From positions 1,054,001 to 1,118,000 of the forward strand of contig NC_012587.1 in assembly GCF_000018545.1 (NCBI RefSeq): a stretch of 64,000 nt of DNA. Reading direction: 5' to 3'. Position numbers and translations under genes: made by a program. This document shows positions 1 to 7,838 of the stretch, piece by piece. The stretch's first letter is position 1. Every line of letters begins with the position of its first letter. The notes under the pieces were generated by a model. The model did not search any database and was not told the origin of the DNA. It saw only the letters and a list, made by a program, of their open reading frames with translations. Origin of the DNA: Sinorhizobium fredii NGR234. GTDB taxonomy: Bacteria > Pseudomonadota > Alphaproteobacteria > Rhizobiales > Rhizobiaceae.

Positions 1-1017
1 CCGTTCGGAGCGTTGTTGCTGGTGAGCGGTTTCGGACTTGCGGCCGCCATGCTGGCGGCGACGCTCTGTTCGGCACGGCCGCTGCCGCTGCCGGCCCGTT
101 TCGTCGGGCTGGGACTGGTTGCGCTGGTGGCGACGGTTCTGGTCGGCGCCGTCTTCGCCCTCGTTCTTTCAGGCACCGTCGCGAGTGATCTCGCTGCTAC
201 GTTGCTCATCTATGGCGTGCCGTCCCACGCAGCCCTCGGTCTCGGCGGCTGGCTGACCCTCACCGCCGTCGGGGTCAGCTACCGGCTGCTGCCGATGTTC
301 ATGCTTGCGCCCGAGGAAACGCGCGGCACGTCCCGCCTCGTCTGGTGGGCCGCTAGCGCCGCCTTGGCGCTGGTCGTGGGCCGTATCGCCTGGCTCGTCT
401 TTGATGTCTCGGCCGCGCGGGGACCGCTCGCGTTTGCGACGCTTCTTGCTGGTATCGCCACCCTTCTCTATTGCGCCGACGTGATCCGTCTGTTTCGCGA
501 GCGCCGGCGCAAGGCGGTGGAACTCAATATCCGCGCAAGCTATGCGGCATTTGTGGCTCTCTTCCTGTCCGTGGCGTTGTTCATCGTCCCAGGCGCCAGG
601 GCGGCGGCCGGCGAGGGGGCGGCGGCTCTCGTCTACCTCTTCGTCTTCGGCTGGCTCACGGGACTGGGGCTCGCACAGCTCTATAAGATCGTTCCCTTCC
701 TGACCTGGCTCGAATGCTATGGCTCGGTTCTCGGCCGCGCCGCGGTCCCGCGTGTGCAGGATCTCGTCCGGGAGGGCCGCTCGAGCCTCTGGTTCTGTCT
801 CTACTACGCAGCCGTGGCGGCGGCCACCGGCTCGCTTTTTGCCGAGAGCGCCCTATGGTTTCGCGCGGCGCTGCTGCTGCAACTCATTGCCACTGTCGGC
901 CTGATGGCGGAACTGGTGCGCGCCCGGATGCTCTCATCCGTTGCCGAGCCGCTGCGTTTCCCCGTCGGGGCGCCAAGACCGCATCTCTTTCTTCCAATCG
1001 CTCGACAACAGGAGTGA
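1..1017 (+). CDS. Heme-copper-oxidase-like multi-pass membrane protein, 5'-truncated
   Basis: The reading frame is open to the left edge, so the N-terminus is missing; at least 338 residues remain. It is very hydrophobic, with about eight or nine membrane segments. Two stretches look like the relatives of cytochrome oxidase subunit I found in denitrifier gene sets: SHAALGLGGWLTLTAVGVSY followed by RLLPMF, and YKIVPFLTWLECYG near the C-terminal third. The His in SHAALG is a possible heme ligand. The stop at 1015-1017 is followed three bases later by the ATG of the DUF2249 gene, so the two are likely co-transcribed. Seen: membrane character, motifs and spacing. Inferred: a role in NO or denitrification electron flow or sensing. 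The exact family is uncertain, and an NnrS-related protein is the main alternative. Confidence 0.6.
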   Translation, partial: PFGALLLVSGFGLAAAMLAATLCSARPLPLPARFVGLGLVALVATVLVGAVFALVLSGTVASDLAATLLIYGVPSHAALGLGGWLTLTAVGVSYRLLPMFMLAPEETRGTSRLVWWAASAALALVVGRIAWLVFDVSAARGPLAFATLLAGIATLLYCADVIRLFRERRRKAVELNIRASYAAFVALFLSVALFIVPGARAAAGEGAAALVYLFVFGWLTGLGLAQLYKIVPFLTWLECYGSVLGRAAVPRVQDLVREGRSSLWFCLYYAAVAAATGSLFAESALWFRAALLLQLIATVGLMAELVRARMLSSVAEPLRFPVGAPRPHLFLPIARQQE

Positions 1018-1020
1018 CCG

Positions 1021-1536
1021 ATGAATCCTGCACCCCGAGAACTCGACGTTCGGCCCATATTGAGAAGCGGCGGCGAGCCGTTCCAGGCCATCATGGAGGC
1101 CGTGAGCGGGCTGAAGCCCGGGCAGGGCTTGCGACTTTTAGCCCCATTCCGCCCGCAACCGCTCTTCAAGGTGATGGAGAGCCGCGGCTACGGCCACGCC
1201 GCGAAGGAGATCGACGGCGGCGACTGGGAGGTTCTGTTCACGCCGAACGCGACGGGCACGCCGGTGGAAGCGTCCGCCGACGCCGAGAATGCGGACACCT
1301 GGCCCGACCCGGCCGAACACCTCGATCTGACCGGGCTGGACCCGCCGGAGCCGATGGTGCGCATCCTGGCCGCCGCCGAACGGCTCCAGCCGGGCGAGGT
1401 CCTGTTCGCCCTGCTTTCGCGCGAGCCGGTTTTTCTTTTCCCGGAGCTTGCGAAACGCGGCCACCAGTGGGCGGGTAATTTCGACGAAACGCGCACCACC
1501 TTCCGCATATTCGTGCGTGCCGGAAAGAAAGGCTGA
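1021..1536 (+). CDS. Tandem DUF2249 protein (TusA-like fold)
   Basis: This 171-residue soluble protein is made of two similar halves. Each starts with an LDV/LDL strand, has a PGQ/PGE turn, then a PLFKVMESRGY- or PVFLFPELAKRGH-like helix, and ends in a strand with an aromatic-rich tail. That is the pattern of DUF2249, a small TusA-like fold common in denitrifiers. The second half retains the Arg-Glu-Pro-Val segment seen in the family. It sits 3 bp after the upstream membrane protein and 4 bp before the MIP18 gene, implying one operon. The biochemical function is not established. Handling of Fe-S or heme under nitrosative stress is an inference from the company it keeps. Identification of the domain is fairly sure; the role is open. 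Confidence 0.75.
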   Translation: MNPAPRELDVRPILRSGGEPFQAIMEAVSGLKPGQGLRLLAPFRPQPLFKVMESRGYGHAAKEIDGGDWEVLFTPNATGTPVEASADAENADTWPDPAEHLDLTGLDPPEPMVRILAAAERLQPGEVLFALLSREPVFLFPELAKRGHQWAGNFDETRTTFRIFVRAGKKG

Positions 1537-1540
1537 TGCC

Positions 1541-1834
1541 ATGACCGAAGCGATCAACGAGACCGTCTGCGGGGCGATCCGCGAGGCGCTGCGCATGATC
1601 ATCGATCCCGAACTTGGCCGCAACATCGTCGACCTCGGCCTCATCTACGATGTCTCCGTCGACGATGGCGGCATCGCCCATGTGACGATAACGACGACCA
1701 CGAAGGGTTGCCCGGCCAGCGAATATCTGAAGGAGGCCGTCCGCAATTGCGTCTGGTATGTGCCGGGGGTGGAATATGCCGAAGTGCGGCTGACCTACGA
1801 GCCGGCCTGGACGCCGGAGATGATGACGAACTGA
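1541..1834 (+). CDS. MIP18/PaaD-type (DUF59) Fe-S maturation protein
   Basis: A 97-residue protein starting at the ATG just after the DUF2249 stop. It carries the hallmark MIP18 motifs: DPELGRNIVDLGLIYDV near residue 23, TTTKGCPAS with the conserved Cys near residue 54, and LTYEPAWTPEMM at the C-terminus. Members assist assembly of Fe-S clusters (SufT, PaaD, Cia2). An in-frame upstream extension reaches 1448, but it would overlap the DUF2249 gene by 89 bp, so the 1541 start is preferred. It is the last gene of a three-gene unit and faces nnrS across a shared bidirectional terminator. A role in restoring Fe-S clusters damaged by NO fits the location but is inferred. Confidence 0.85.
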   Translation: MTEAINETVCGAIREALRMIIDPELGRNIVDLGLIYDVSVDDGGIAHVTITTTTKGCPASEYLKEAVRNCVWYVPGVEYAEVRLTYEPAWTPEMMTN

Positions 1835-1858
1835 GGCTTTAGCAGTGCGGAGAAATGG

Positions 1859-1885
1859 AAACGGCCCGGAATCCCCGGGCCGTTT
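1859..1885. terminator. Bidirectional terminator between the MIP18 gene and nnrS
   Basis: An 11-bp perfect stem (AAACGGCCCGG / CCGGGCCGTTT) closes a 5-nt loop. A-rich and T-rich arms make it usable in both directions. It lies between two convergent genes. Confidence 0.8.
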
Positions 1886-1908
1886 CTGCGTTGACCAGCT
1901 TGTGGCTT

Positions 1909-3120
1909 TCAATGCAACGCGCGGCGCTTGCGCACCAGAATTGGCCCGTATTCGAGGCAGAACAGCGCGAAAGCCAGGATCCACAGGCCACCGGACGCGG
2001 CGTGGAGCATAGTCGCGGCCTCGGGCAACATTTCCGCCAGTGGCCGCAGCACGGCGGCGAGCAACATGGCGGCGTAAGATGCGACTGTCGGGCGCGAAGC
2101 CGCCAGCGCATGGCCGGTATGGCCGCGGCTGGCGCGGGTCATGACCGCGAGCATCATGGAGGCGATGGCACCGACGGTCAGCACATGCATGACGGAGTGC
2201 TCTTCGACGAAACCGAGCGCGGCGAAGCCGATCGCGGCAAAGCCCAATGGGATGAAGGCATAGGCCACGTGCAGGACGACGAGCAGCATTTCCGGCCAGG
2301 TGGCCCAGCCCCGCCAGCGGCCGAGCCGGATGACGTGCAGCAGCGCCGCGACAAGACCCGTGAGTGCTGTGGCCGGATGCTCGGGAAGGAGCGTCCACGA
2401 GGCGAGCGCCATGATGCCCGCGAGGATGGCCACCGTATCGAAGCCATTATAGGGAACGGGAAAATCCGTACGGCCGAAGCGGTTCAGCCAGTTGCGGGTG
2501 AAGCTCGGCAGGATCCGTCCGCCGACGATGGTGACGAGCACCACATAGGCGGAGATGCCGAGCCGCATCGCAATATGCGCATGGTCTCCCGTGATGACTG
2601 CCACGTGAAAGCAGGCATTGGCGAGAGACAGCGCCAAGAGCCCGCCAAGCACCTTGAGGTCCTTCCACTTGCGGCCGGCGATCACCTCGCGGGCGCAGAT
2701 GAAAAGCAGCGCAGGAAGGAAGAGGCTGTCTATTGCGGCGGCGGCCGGAACGCCGATTGCATCCGGCGAAAGGAGCGCCGCGCGCCCCGCCAGCCAGAGC
2801 GCGAACAGTCCGGCGAGCGGCCAACCGGAGACCGGCAGCCGGCCCGTCCAGTTCGGCACCGCCGTCAGCAAAAAGCCGGCTAGAACGGCGGAGGCGAAGC
2901 CGAACAGCATCTCGTGCGCATGCCAGGCATGAGCGCCGTAGCTGCCGCCTGGTTCGACATGGCCGGCGAGCGCGGCGATCCACAGGCCCATGGCGCAGAC
3001 AGCCCAAAGCGCCGCTCCGAGGAAAAACGGCCGGAAACCGTATGAGAAGAGCACGGGGCCCGTCCGTCCCAGGCCCCGCGGCACGTGGCCGGGCCGCTCC
3101 GCCACCTTCGATCCATTCAT
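1909..3120 (-). CDS. nnrS: NnrS family heme-copper membrane protein
   Basis: A 403-residue polytopic membrane protein with about twelve hydrophobic segments. The N-terminal FSYGFRPFFLGAALWA stretch, the HAWHAHEMLFGFASAVLAGFLLTA motif with three His residues near positions 65-70, and the NWTGR sequence after it are diagnostic of NnrS. In denitrifiers NnrS binds heme and copper and relieves NO-induced stress. It is transcribed away from nirK. The 250-bp gap holds one FNR/NnrR-type box near each start, at 3177-3192 for nnrS and 3281-3296 for nirK. The start chosen gives MNGSKVAERPG. Confidence 0.93.
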   Translation of the reverse strand: MNGSKVAERPGHVPRGLGRTGPVLFSYGFRPFFLGAALWAVCAMGLWIAALAGHVEPGGSYGAHAWHAHEMLFGFASAVLAGFLLTAVPNWTGRLPVSGWPLAGLFALWLAGRAALLSPDAIGVPAAAAIDSLFLPALLFICAREVIAGRKWKDLKVLGGLLALSLANACFHVAVITGDHAHIAMRLGISAYVVLVTIVGGRILPSFTRNWLNRFGRTDFPVPYNGFDTVAILAGIMALASWTLLPEHPATALTGLVAALLHVIRLGRWRGWATWPEMLLVVLHVAYAFIPLGFAAIGFAALGFVEEHSVMHVLTVGAIASMMLAVMTRASRGHTGHALAASRPTVASYAAMLLAAVLRPLAEMLPEAATMLHAASGGLWILAFALFCLEYGPILVRKRRALH

Positions 3121-3176
3121 GATTCAACTCCTGACGTTTAGCTCGCATCTGAGTACCGGAGTCGCGAAAGGTCTTC

Positions 3177-3192
3177 TTTGACAATTGGCAAA
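3177..3192. promoter_or_regulatory. NnrR/FNR-type box upstream of nnrS
   Basis: TTTG-ACAATTGG-CAAA gives perfect TTTG-N8-CAAA dyad symmetry, centred about 64 bp upstream of the nnrS start. It does not match the TTGAY-N4-RTCAA FixK consensus on its right arm, so NnrR is the more likely binder. Confidence 0.7.
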
Positions 3193-3280
3193 GACAGGCC
3201 CGGTGCATGCCGCGCCCGCCTTGCCGGGAGGTGTCTGTCGCTGCTGCCCGTCAAAATGTCGCACCCGTGCAATCTGACTA

Positions 3281-3296
3281 TTTGTTCCACCTCAAA
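3281..3296. promoter_or_regulatory. NnrR-type box upstream of nirK
   Basis: TTTG-TTCCACCT-CAAA again gives TTTG-N8-CAAA symmetry, centred about 82 bp upstream of the nirK ATG. The inner bases depart from the FixK consensus, as expected for an NnrR target. Confidence 0.7.
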
Positions 3297-3370
3297 GAGC
3301 TTGGCTGCGACCCTCCTAGGATGAGAACGACCGGGCGATATTCGCTCCGTCCTTTTCAAGGAGAGGTTCC

Positions 3371-4501
3371 ATGTCTGAGCAATTCCAGATGACACGCCGC
3401 AGCATGCTGGCCGGCGCGGCGATCGCGGGCGCGCTGACCCCGCTCGTCGGCGCAGCCGCCGCGCAGGCGGAAGAGGCGGTCGCCAAGATCGCCCCCGTAG
3501 ACGTCGCTTCGCTGCCGCGCGTGAAGGTCGATCTCGTCAAGCCGCCCTTCGTCCACGCCCACACCCAGAAGGCCGAAGGTGGTCCGAAGGTCGTCGAGTT
3601 CACCTTGACGATCGAGGAGAAGAAACTCGTCATCGACGACCAGGGCACGGAAGTCCAGGCGATGACCTTCGACGGCTCGGTTCCCGGTCCGATGATGGTC
3701 GTGCACCAGGACGACTATGTCGAGCTGACGCTGATCAACCCGGAAAGCAACACGTTGCAGCACAATATCGACTTCCACTCGGCGACCGGCGCGCTCGGCG
3801 GCGGGGCGCTGACGGTCGTCAATCCGGGCGAGTCCACGGTCCTGCGGTTCAAGGCGACCAAGGCAGGCGTCTTCGTCTACCACTGCGCACCTCCCGGCAT
3901 GGTTCCGTGGCACGTCACCTCGGGGATGAACGGCGCGATCATGGTGCTGCCGCGCGAGGGACTGACGGACGGCCAGGGCAAGCCGCTGACGTATGACAAG
4001 ATCTACTATGTCGGCGAGCAGGACTTCTACGTGCCGCGTGACGCTGAGGGAAATTACAAGAAATACGAGAGCGCCGGCGATGCCTATGCCGATACGCTGG
4101 AAGTCATGCGGACCCTGACCCCGAGCCACATCGTCTTCAACGGTGCGGTGGGGGCGCTGACCGGCGACAACGCGCTGAAGGCAGCCGTCGGCGAAAAGGT
4201 TCTGATCGTCCATTCGCAAGCCAACCGCGACACCCGCCCGCATCTGATCGGCGGCCATGGCGACTATGTCTGGGCGACGGGCAAGTTCCGCAATCTTCCG
4301 GATCGCGATCAGGAAACCTGGTTTATTCCCGGGGGCACAGCCGGCGCGGCCTTCTACACCTTCGAGCAGCCCGGCATTTACGCCTATGTGAACCACAACC
4401 TGATTGAAGCTTTCGAGCTCGGCGCCGCTGCCCACTTCACCGTCACCGGCGACTGGAACGACGATCTCATGACCTCCGTTCGCGCGCCGTCGGGCACCTG
4501 A
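3371..4501 (+). CDS. nirK: Copper-containing nitrite reductase
   Basis: This 376-residue periplasmic enzyme reduces nitrite to nitric oxide. The N-terminus has a Tat-type signal (TRRSML at residues 8-13, then an Ala-rich stretch). All copper ligands are present. Type 1 ligands are His131, Cys172, His181 and Met186. Type 2 ligands are His136, His171 and His342. The catalytic pair is Asp134 and His291. Length and motifs fit a class I (Alcaligenes/Rhizobium) NirK trimer. An AAGGAGAGG ribosome site precedes the ATG. The NnrR-type box upstream implies NO-responsive, low-oxygen expression. A very stable hairpin separates it from nirV. Pseudoazurin encoded downstream is the probable electron donor. 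Confidence 0.98.
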   Translation: MSEQFQMTRRSMLAGAAIAGALTPLVGAAAAQAEEAVAKIAPVDVASLPRVKVDLVKPPFVHAHTQKAEGGPKVVEFTLTIEEKKLVIDDQGTEVQAMTFDGSVPGPMMVVHQDDYVELTLINPESNTLQHNIDFHSATGALGGGALTVVNPGESTVLRFKATKAGVFVYHCAPPGMVPWHVTSGMNGAIMVLPREGLTDGQGKPLTYDKIYYVGEQDFYVPRDAEGNYKKYESAGDAYADTLEVMRTLTPSHIVFNGAVGALTGDNALKAAVGEKVLIVHSQANRDTRPHLIGGHGDYVWATGKFRNLPDRDQETWFIPGGTAGAAFYTFEQPGIYAYVNHNLIEAFELGAAAHFTVTGDWNDDLMTSVRAPSGT

Positions 4502-4512
4502 GACCGCCGCGC

Positions 4513-4551
4513 GCGGCCTGCGCCGGCGGGAATTCCGCCGGCGCAGGCCGC
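4513..4551 (+). repeat. 17-bp perfect hairpin between nirK and nirV
   Basis: GCGGCCTGCGCCGGCGG pairs perfectly with its complement across a 5-nt loop (GAATT). No T-tract follows, so it may be an mRNA 3'-end stabiliser or processing point rather than a simple terminator. It starts 12 bp after the nirK stop. Confidence 0.8.
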
Positions 4552-4613
4552 GATATCGCCGCATGATCCTCGGGCGGAAACGAGCAAAGAAGGATCGTCG
4601 CAAGGAGGCCGTC

Positions 4614-5528
4614 ATGGCCGCGCTTTCAGAAAAACGGGACGCCACGTCCTTATCGCTGGCGATCCCTTCCGTTCTCTTCCTGCTTCTCGCCGGCCTCCTC
4701 GCAAAGCAAACGGGCCTCTTGTTCGATGCACCGGTCGGCACGCCGCTCGATGAGCCGCCCATCGTCGTTGTCGCTCCGCGGGATTTCAGCTACCGCGTCG
4801 CCGGCGAATTTTTCAGAAATGGCTATGCCGTCGACGGGCCGATGACGACGGTGCGCATGAGCGCGCCGCTCGCCATCATGAAATATCAGGTGACGGCCGC
4901 AGACTACGCGCGCTGCGTCGCGGAAGAGGCCTGTCCGCCCGCCGAGCCCGAGCATGTGCCGTCGGATCCGGCGCTGACGCCGGCAACCGGCGTCAGCTTC
5001 GACGACGCGGTCGCCTACGCCGCCTGGATCAGCCGCAGGACCGGAGCGGTCTGGGTGATCCCGACGGACGAGCAACTCGCCTTTGCCGCCGGCAGCCGTT
5101 TCCCGGACGATGCGCTCGGCGTCGATTCTGACACATCCAACCCGGCGCTGCGCTGGCTCGCCGACTACCGTCGCGAGACGGCACGCAAGGCGTCACGCGA
5201 ACCGGAGCCGCAGTCGCTCGGACATTTCGGGGAAAGCGAAACCGGGCTTTCGGACTTCGCCGGCAATGTCTGGGAATGGACGGCGACCTGTAGCCGCCGC
5301 GTCACCTTGGATCGCTCCGGATCCGTCATCAGCGATGCCGCCTCCTGCGGCATCTACATCGCGACCGGCAAGCACCGTGCCGCGCTGAGTTCCTTCGTCC
5401 GCAATCCCAAGGGTGGCGGCTGCGCCGTCGGCGCCCCTCCCGACAATGTCGGCTTCCGCCTGGTCAAGGATAGCCGCTGGTATGCGCCGCTTCTCCAGAC
5501 GCTGAGGGCGAAGGGCCTGCACCTGTGA
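4614..5528 (+). CDS. nirV: NirV, formylglycine-generating-enzyme-like protein
   Basis: A 304-residue protein placed directly after nirK, as in other rhizobia and Rhodobacter. Residues about 15-30 form a hydrophobic anchor or uncleaved signal. The rest is a formylglycine-generating-enzyme (SUMF1/sulfatase-modifying factor) fold: SFDDAVAYAAWISRRTG in the middle, FAGNVWEWTATCSRR, and a GGC...NVGFRLVKD C-terminus. NirV is linked genetically to NirK, but its activity is unknown. The ATG at 4614 has an AAGGAGG site seven bases upstream; an in-frame ATG at 4563 lacks one. Two Cys residues in the middle (in EEACPP and TCSRR) may form a disulfide. Confidence 0.92.
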   Translation: MAALSEKRDATSLSLAIPSVLFLLLAGLLAKQTGLLFDAPVGTPLDEPPIVVVAPRDFSYRVAGEFFRNGYAVDGPMTTVRMSAPLAIMKYQVTAADYARCVAEEACPPAEPEHVPSDPALTPATGVSFDDAVAYAAWISRRTGAVWVIPTDEQLAFAAGSRFPDDALGVDSDTSNPALRWLADYRRETARKASREPEPQSLGHFGESETGLSDFAGNVWEWTATCSRRVTLDRSGSVISDAASCGIYIATGKHRAALSSFVRNPKGGGCAVGAPPDNVGFRLVKDSRWYAPLLQTLRAKGLHL

Positions 5529-5636
5529 TGCGGCGCAACCGGCGCGAACCCCGGCTTTTTTCCCCCTGCCTGCCATGATAGGAATTTTGAACAGCGCAGG
5601 CAAAGGTGCGCCAGGCGCACCGATAGGGGAGATGGA

Positions 5637-6332
5637 ATGAAGATCGACCGGAGCGTGGTGAGGTCGCTTCCCCTGTTCGACAGGATGACCGACGCCGACC
5701 TCGACAAGTTGTTGGGTCATGCCACGGCAAAACGCGTTCCGCCGGGCGACGCCGTGTTCGAGCAGGGCCAGACCGCCACCAGCTTTTTCCTTCTTCTGCA
5801 TGGGCGCCTGAAGGTGACCCAGGTCACCGAGGATGGCCAGCAGATCATCGTGCGCGTCGTCCATCCGGGTGACCTCTTCGGCTTCGCCAAGGCACTGCAG
5901 CGTTCGGACTATCCAGGCACCGCGACGGCGGTTAGCGAGAGCGTCGCCTTGTCCTGGCCGACGGATCTCTGGCCGCAATTCGTCGAGCAAAATCCGCGCT
6001 TGGCCATCAGCACGATGCAGACGATCGGCCAGCGGCTGGAAGAGGCGCACACGCGAATCCGGGAAATGTCCACCCAGGAAGTCGAACGGCGCGTCGCCCA
6101 TGCCGTGCTGCGCCTTTCGCGCCAGGCGGGCAAGCAGGAAAAAGGCGGCATCCGCATCGACTTTCCGATTTCCCGTCAGGATATCGCCGAGATGACCGGC
6201 ACCACGCTCCACACCGTGTCGCGCATCTTGAGCGCCTGGGAGGCGAAGGGCCTGGTCGAGGGCGGGCGCCAGAAGCTGATCATCTGCGATCTGCCCGGAC
6301 TGGCGCAGCTTGCCGAAGGCGGGCGGGACTGA
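5637..6332 (+). CDS. nnrR: CRP/FNR family regulator NnrR
   Basis: A 231-residue regulator with an N-terminal cyclic-nucleotide-type beta roll (residues about 12-115), a dimerisation helix and a winged helix-turn-helix at 175-208. The recognition helix TLHTVSR (190-196) has Thr-His in place of the residues used by E. coli CRP, consistent with an FNR/NnrR-type TTG-N8-CAA target. The only cysteine is Cys217, so it lacks an FNR-type Fe-S cluster. That fits the NO-responsive NnrR/DNR group, which is thought to sense NO through heme. It lies between nirV and pseudoazurin. The symbol is assigned from domain features plus context. Confidence 0.88.
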   Translation: MKIDRSVVRSLPLFDRMTDADLDKLLGHATAKRVPPGDAVFEQGQTATSFFLLLHGRLKVTQVTEDGQQIIVRVVHPGDLFGFAKALQRSDYPGTATAVSESVALSWPTDLWPQFVEQNPRLAISTMQTIGQRLEEAHTRIREMSTQEVERRVAHAVLRLSRQAGKQEKGGIRIDFPISRQDIAEMTGTTLHTVSRILSAWEAKGLVEGGRQKLIICDLPGLAQLAEGGRD

Positions 6333-6352
6333 ACCGACCAACATCGCAGTTG

Positions 6353-6368
6353 TTTGACAGACATCAAA
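6353..6368. promoter_or_regulatory. FNR/FixK-type box upstream of pseudoazurin
   Basis: TTTGAC-AGAC-ATCAAA fits TTGAY-N4-RTCAA exactly as well as TTTG-N8-CAAA. It is centred about 82 bp upstream of the azu start, just after the nnrR stop. Confidence 0.75.
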
Positions 6369-6442
6369 GACCGGAGGCCGCCGCTGTCCTATCTCCTTTC
6401 TGCAGGAACCGAACAGGGTTCTGAAACCTAAGGAGAATTTCA

Positions 6443-6886
6443 GTGCGCATAATCGCAAAGGGCGCTGCAGTCGCCGCCATTCTTGCCGCCTTTACCGGCA
6501 CCGCGTTCGCCGCCGACTTCGAGGTTCATATGCTGAACAAGGGCGCGGAAGGATCGATGGTATTCGAGCCGGCATTCGTCAAGGTCAATCCGGGCGACAG
6601 CGTCACTTTCGTGCCGACCGACAAAGGGCACAATGTCGAGACCATCAAGGACATGATCCCCGACGGCGCCACGCCCTTCAAGGGCAAGATGAACGAGACA
6701 TACAAGGTGACGTTCGACGCGCCCGGCGTTTACGGCGTCAAATGCGCACCGCATGTCGGCATGGGCATGGTCGGCGTCGTGGTCGTCGGCGACGCGCCTG
6801 CCAATGTCGAGAAGGTCAAGGGCGTCAAGCTGCCGAAAAAGGCTCAGGAGCGCCTCCATGCGGCCCTTGCCGCTGCTCTTCAATAG
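6443..6886 (+). CDS. azu: Pseudoazurin (blue copper protein)
   Basis: A 147-residue precursor with a cleavable signal peptide (residues 1-23, ending AFA). The type 1 copper ligands are His63, Cys101, His104 and Met109, which are the standard pseudoazurin positions 40, 78, 81 and 86 after cleavage. It carries electrons from cytochromes to copper nitrite reductase in the periplasm. The start is GTG, preceded by AAGGAG at 6429-6434. Its own FNR/FixK-type box lies upstream. A hairpin at 6919-6948 follows it. The C-terminal tail is Lys- and Ala-rich, as in the family. Confidence 0.97.
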   Translation: MRIIAKGAAVAAILAAFTGTAFAADFEVHMLNKGAEGSMVFEPAFVKVNPGDSVTFVPTDKGHNVETIKDMIPDGATPFKGKMNETYKVTFDAPGVYGVKCAPHVGMGMVGVVVVGDAPANVEKVKGVKLPKKAQERLHAALAAALQ

Positions 6887-6918
6887 TCAATCGACAGCAT
6901 GACGAGCGTATAACGACT

Positions 6919-6948
6919 CCCGGCGCAATGTAATCCAAGTGCGCCGGG
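6919..6948. terminator. Hairpin downstream of pseudoazurin
   Basis: A 9-bp stem (CCCGGCGCA / TGCGCCGGG) with a 12-nt loop, 33 bp after the azu stop. No strong T-run follows, so it could be a rho-dependent end or an mRNA stabiliser. Confidence 0.55.
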
Positions 6949-7023
6949 TCATTGCACAGCTGAAACTTGATGTTTTAGGAATACTAAGTGCGCGCGATAC
7001 TTCGTCTCGCCACTGTCAAGTAA

Positions 7024-7037
7024 TTGACGAAAATCAA
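7024..7037. promoter_or_regulatory. Anaerobox (FixK/FNR site) of the nap operon
   Basis: TTGAC-GAAA-ATCAA is a perfect TTGAY-N4-RTCAA site, about 120 bp upstream of the napE start. It indicates low-oxygen activation of napEFDABC. Confidence 0.78.
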
Positions 7038-7150
7038 TTTGGATAGTCAAGAAATAGCGAACGGATAAATTGTTACGGCTCTCCCTTTATTTTTGCATTC
7101 ACCGCGCTAGACTTCTGAGGGACGCGTGTGGTCGAGGAGGGAGACGCGAG

Positions 7151-7336
7151 ATGCCTGATGGCGATCCGAGCATGGCGAGCCCCTTGCGGTCGCAGCGGAA
7201 GACAGAGTTCCTTACCTTTCTCGTCTTGGCGTTCGGCATCTGGCCGATCGTCGCCGTGGGTGTGGTCGGTGCCTACGGATTTCTCGTCTGGATGTTCCAG
7301 CTTGTCTTCGGGCCGCCCGGTCCGCCGGTGCACTGA
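7151..7336 (+). CDS. napE: NapE, small membrane protein of periplasmic nitrate reductase
   Basis: A 61-residue protein with one or two adjacent membrane segments (about residues 20-52) containing FGIWPIVAVGVVGAYGFLVWM, then a short Pro-rich tail. The length and the FLVLAFGIWPI motif match NapE. Its role is undefined; it is an inner-membrane protein encoded first in many rhizobial nap operons. The ATG at 7151 has a GAGGAGGGA site upstream; an in-frame TTG at 7070 gives an unlikely extension. It begins the napEFDABC operon. Confidence 0.9.
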   Translation: MPDGDPSMASPLRSQRKTEFLTFLVLAFGIWPIVAVGVVGAYGFLVWMFQLVFGPPGPPVH

Positions 7337-7343
7337 GGGTAGC

Positions 7344-7838
7344 ATGGGCGAGGGTATCGACATATCGAGGCGGAATTTTCTGCGCGGCCTGTACGAAGGG
7401 CAGGGCCAAGGCGTCCGCCCTCCCGGCGCGGCGAGCCTCGAAGCGTGCACGGGGTGCGGGAAATGCGTCGACGCCTGTCCGACGCGCATCATCCGGTTGA
7501 TCGCGGATCGCCCGGCGCTCGATTTCTCCGTCGCCGAGTGCACCTTCTGCGGCCAATGCGCGGAACTCTGTCCCGAGCCGGTTTTCACCGGCCGACCACA
7601 GTCCTTTCCACATGTCGCGATGATCGGCGAGAGCTGTCTCGCCAGGAACGGCACCGAATGCCAGGCCTGTCGCGACGGCTGTCCGACAGAGGCGATCCGG
7701 TTCCGTCCGCGTGCCGGCGGACCGTTCCTGCCCGAGCTCAGGGAAGAGGCGTGTACCGGCTGCGGCGCCTGTCTCGCCGTCTGCCCCGTGGCGGCCATAG
7801 GCATTCGCGAATTCGACAGGGGGCGCGCCTTTGTCTGA
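7344..7838 (+). CDS. napF: NapF, ferredoxin-type maturation protein
   Basis: A 164-residue cytoplasmic iron-sulfur protein. Cys clusters lie at 35/38/41/45, 66/69/72/76, 106/109/113 (with Cys98) and 137/140/143/147, giving about four 4Fe-4S binding motifs. An N-terminal SRRNFLRG stretch is typical. NapF interacts with NapA and is thought to help insert its 4Fe-4S cluster. It starts seven bases after the napE stop and overlaps napD by 8 bp, so translation is probably coupled. Confidence 0.93.
   Translation: MGEGIDISRRNFLRGLYEGQGQGVRPPGAASLEACTGCGKCVDACPTRIIRLIADRPALDFSVAECTFCGQCAELCPEPVFTGRPQSFPHVAMIGESCLARNGTECQACRDGCPTEAIRFRPRAGGPFLPELREEACTGCGACLAVCPVAAIGIREFDRGRAFV

Noticed and set aside
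5529..5636. A terminator between nirV and nnrR
   Set aside because: Only a 4-bp CCGG stem precedes the T-run, too weak to call.
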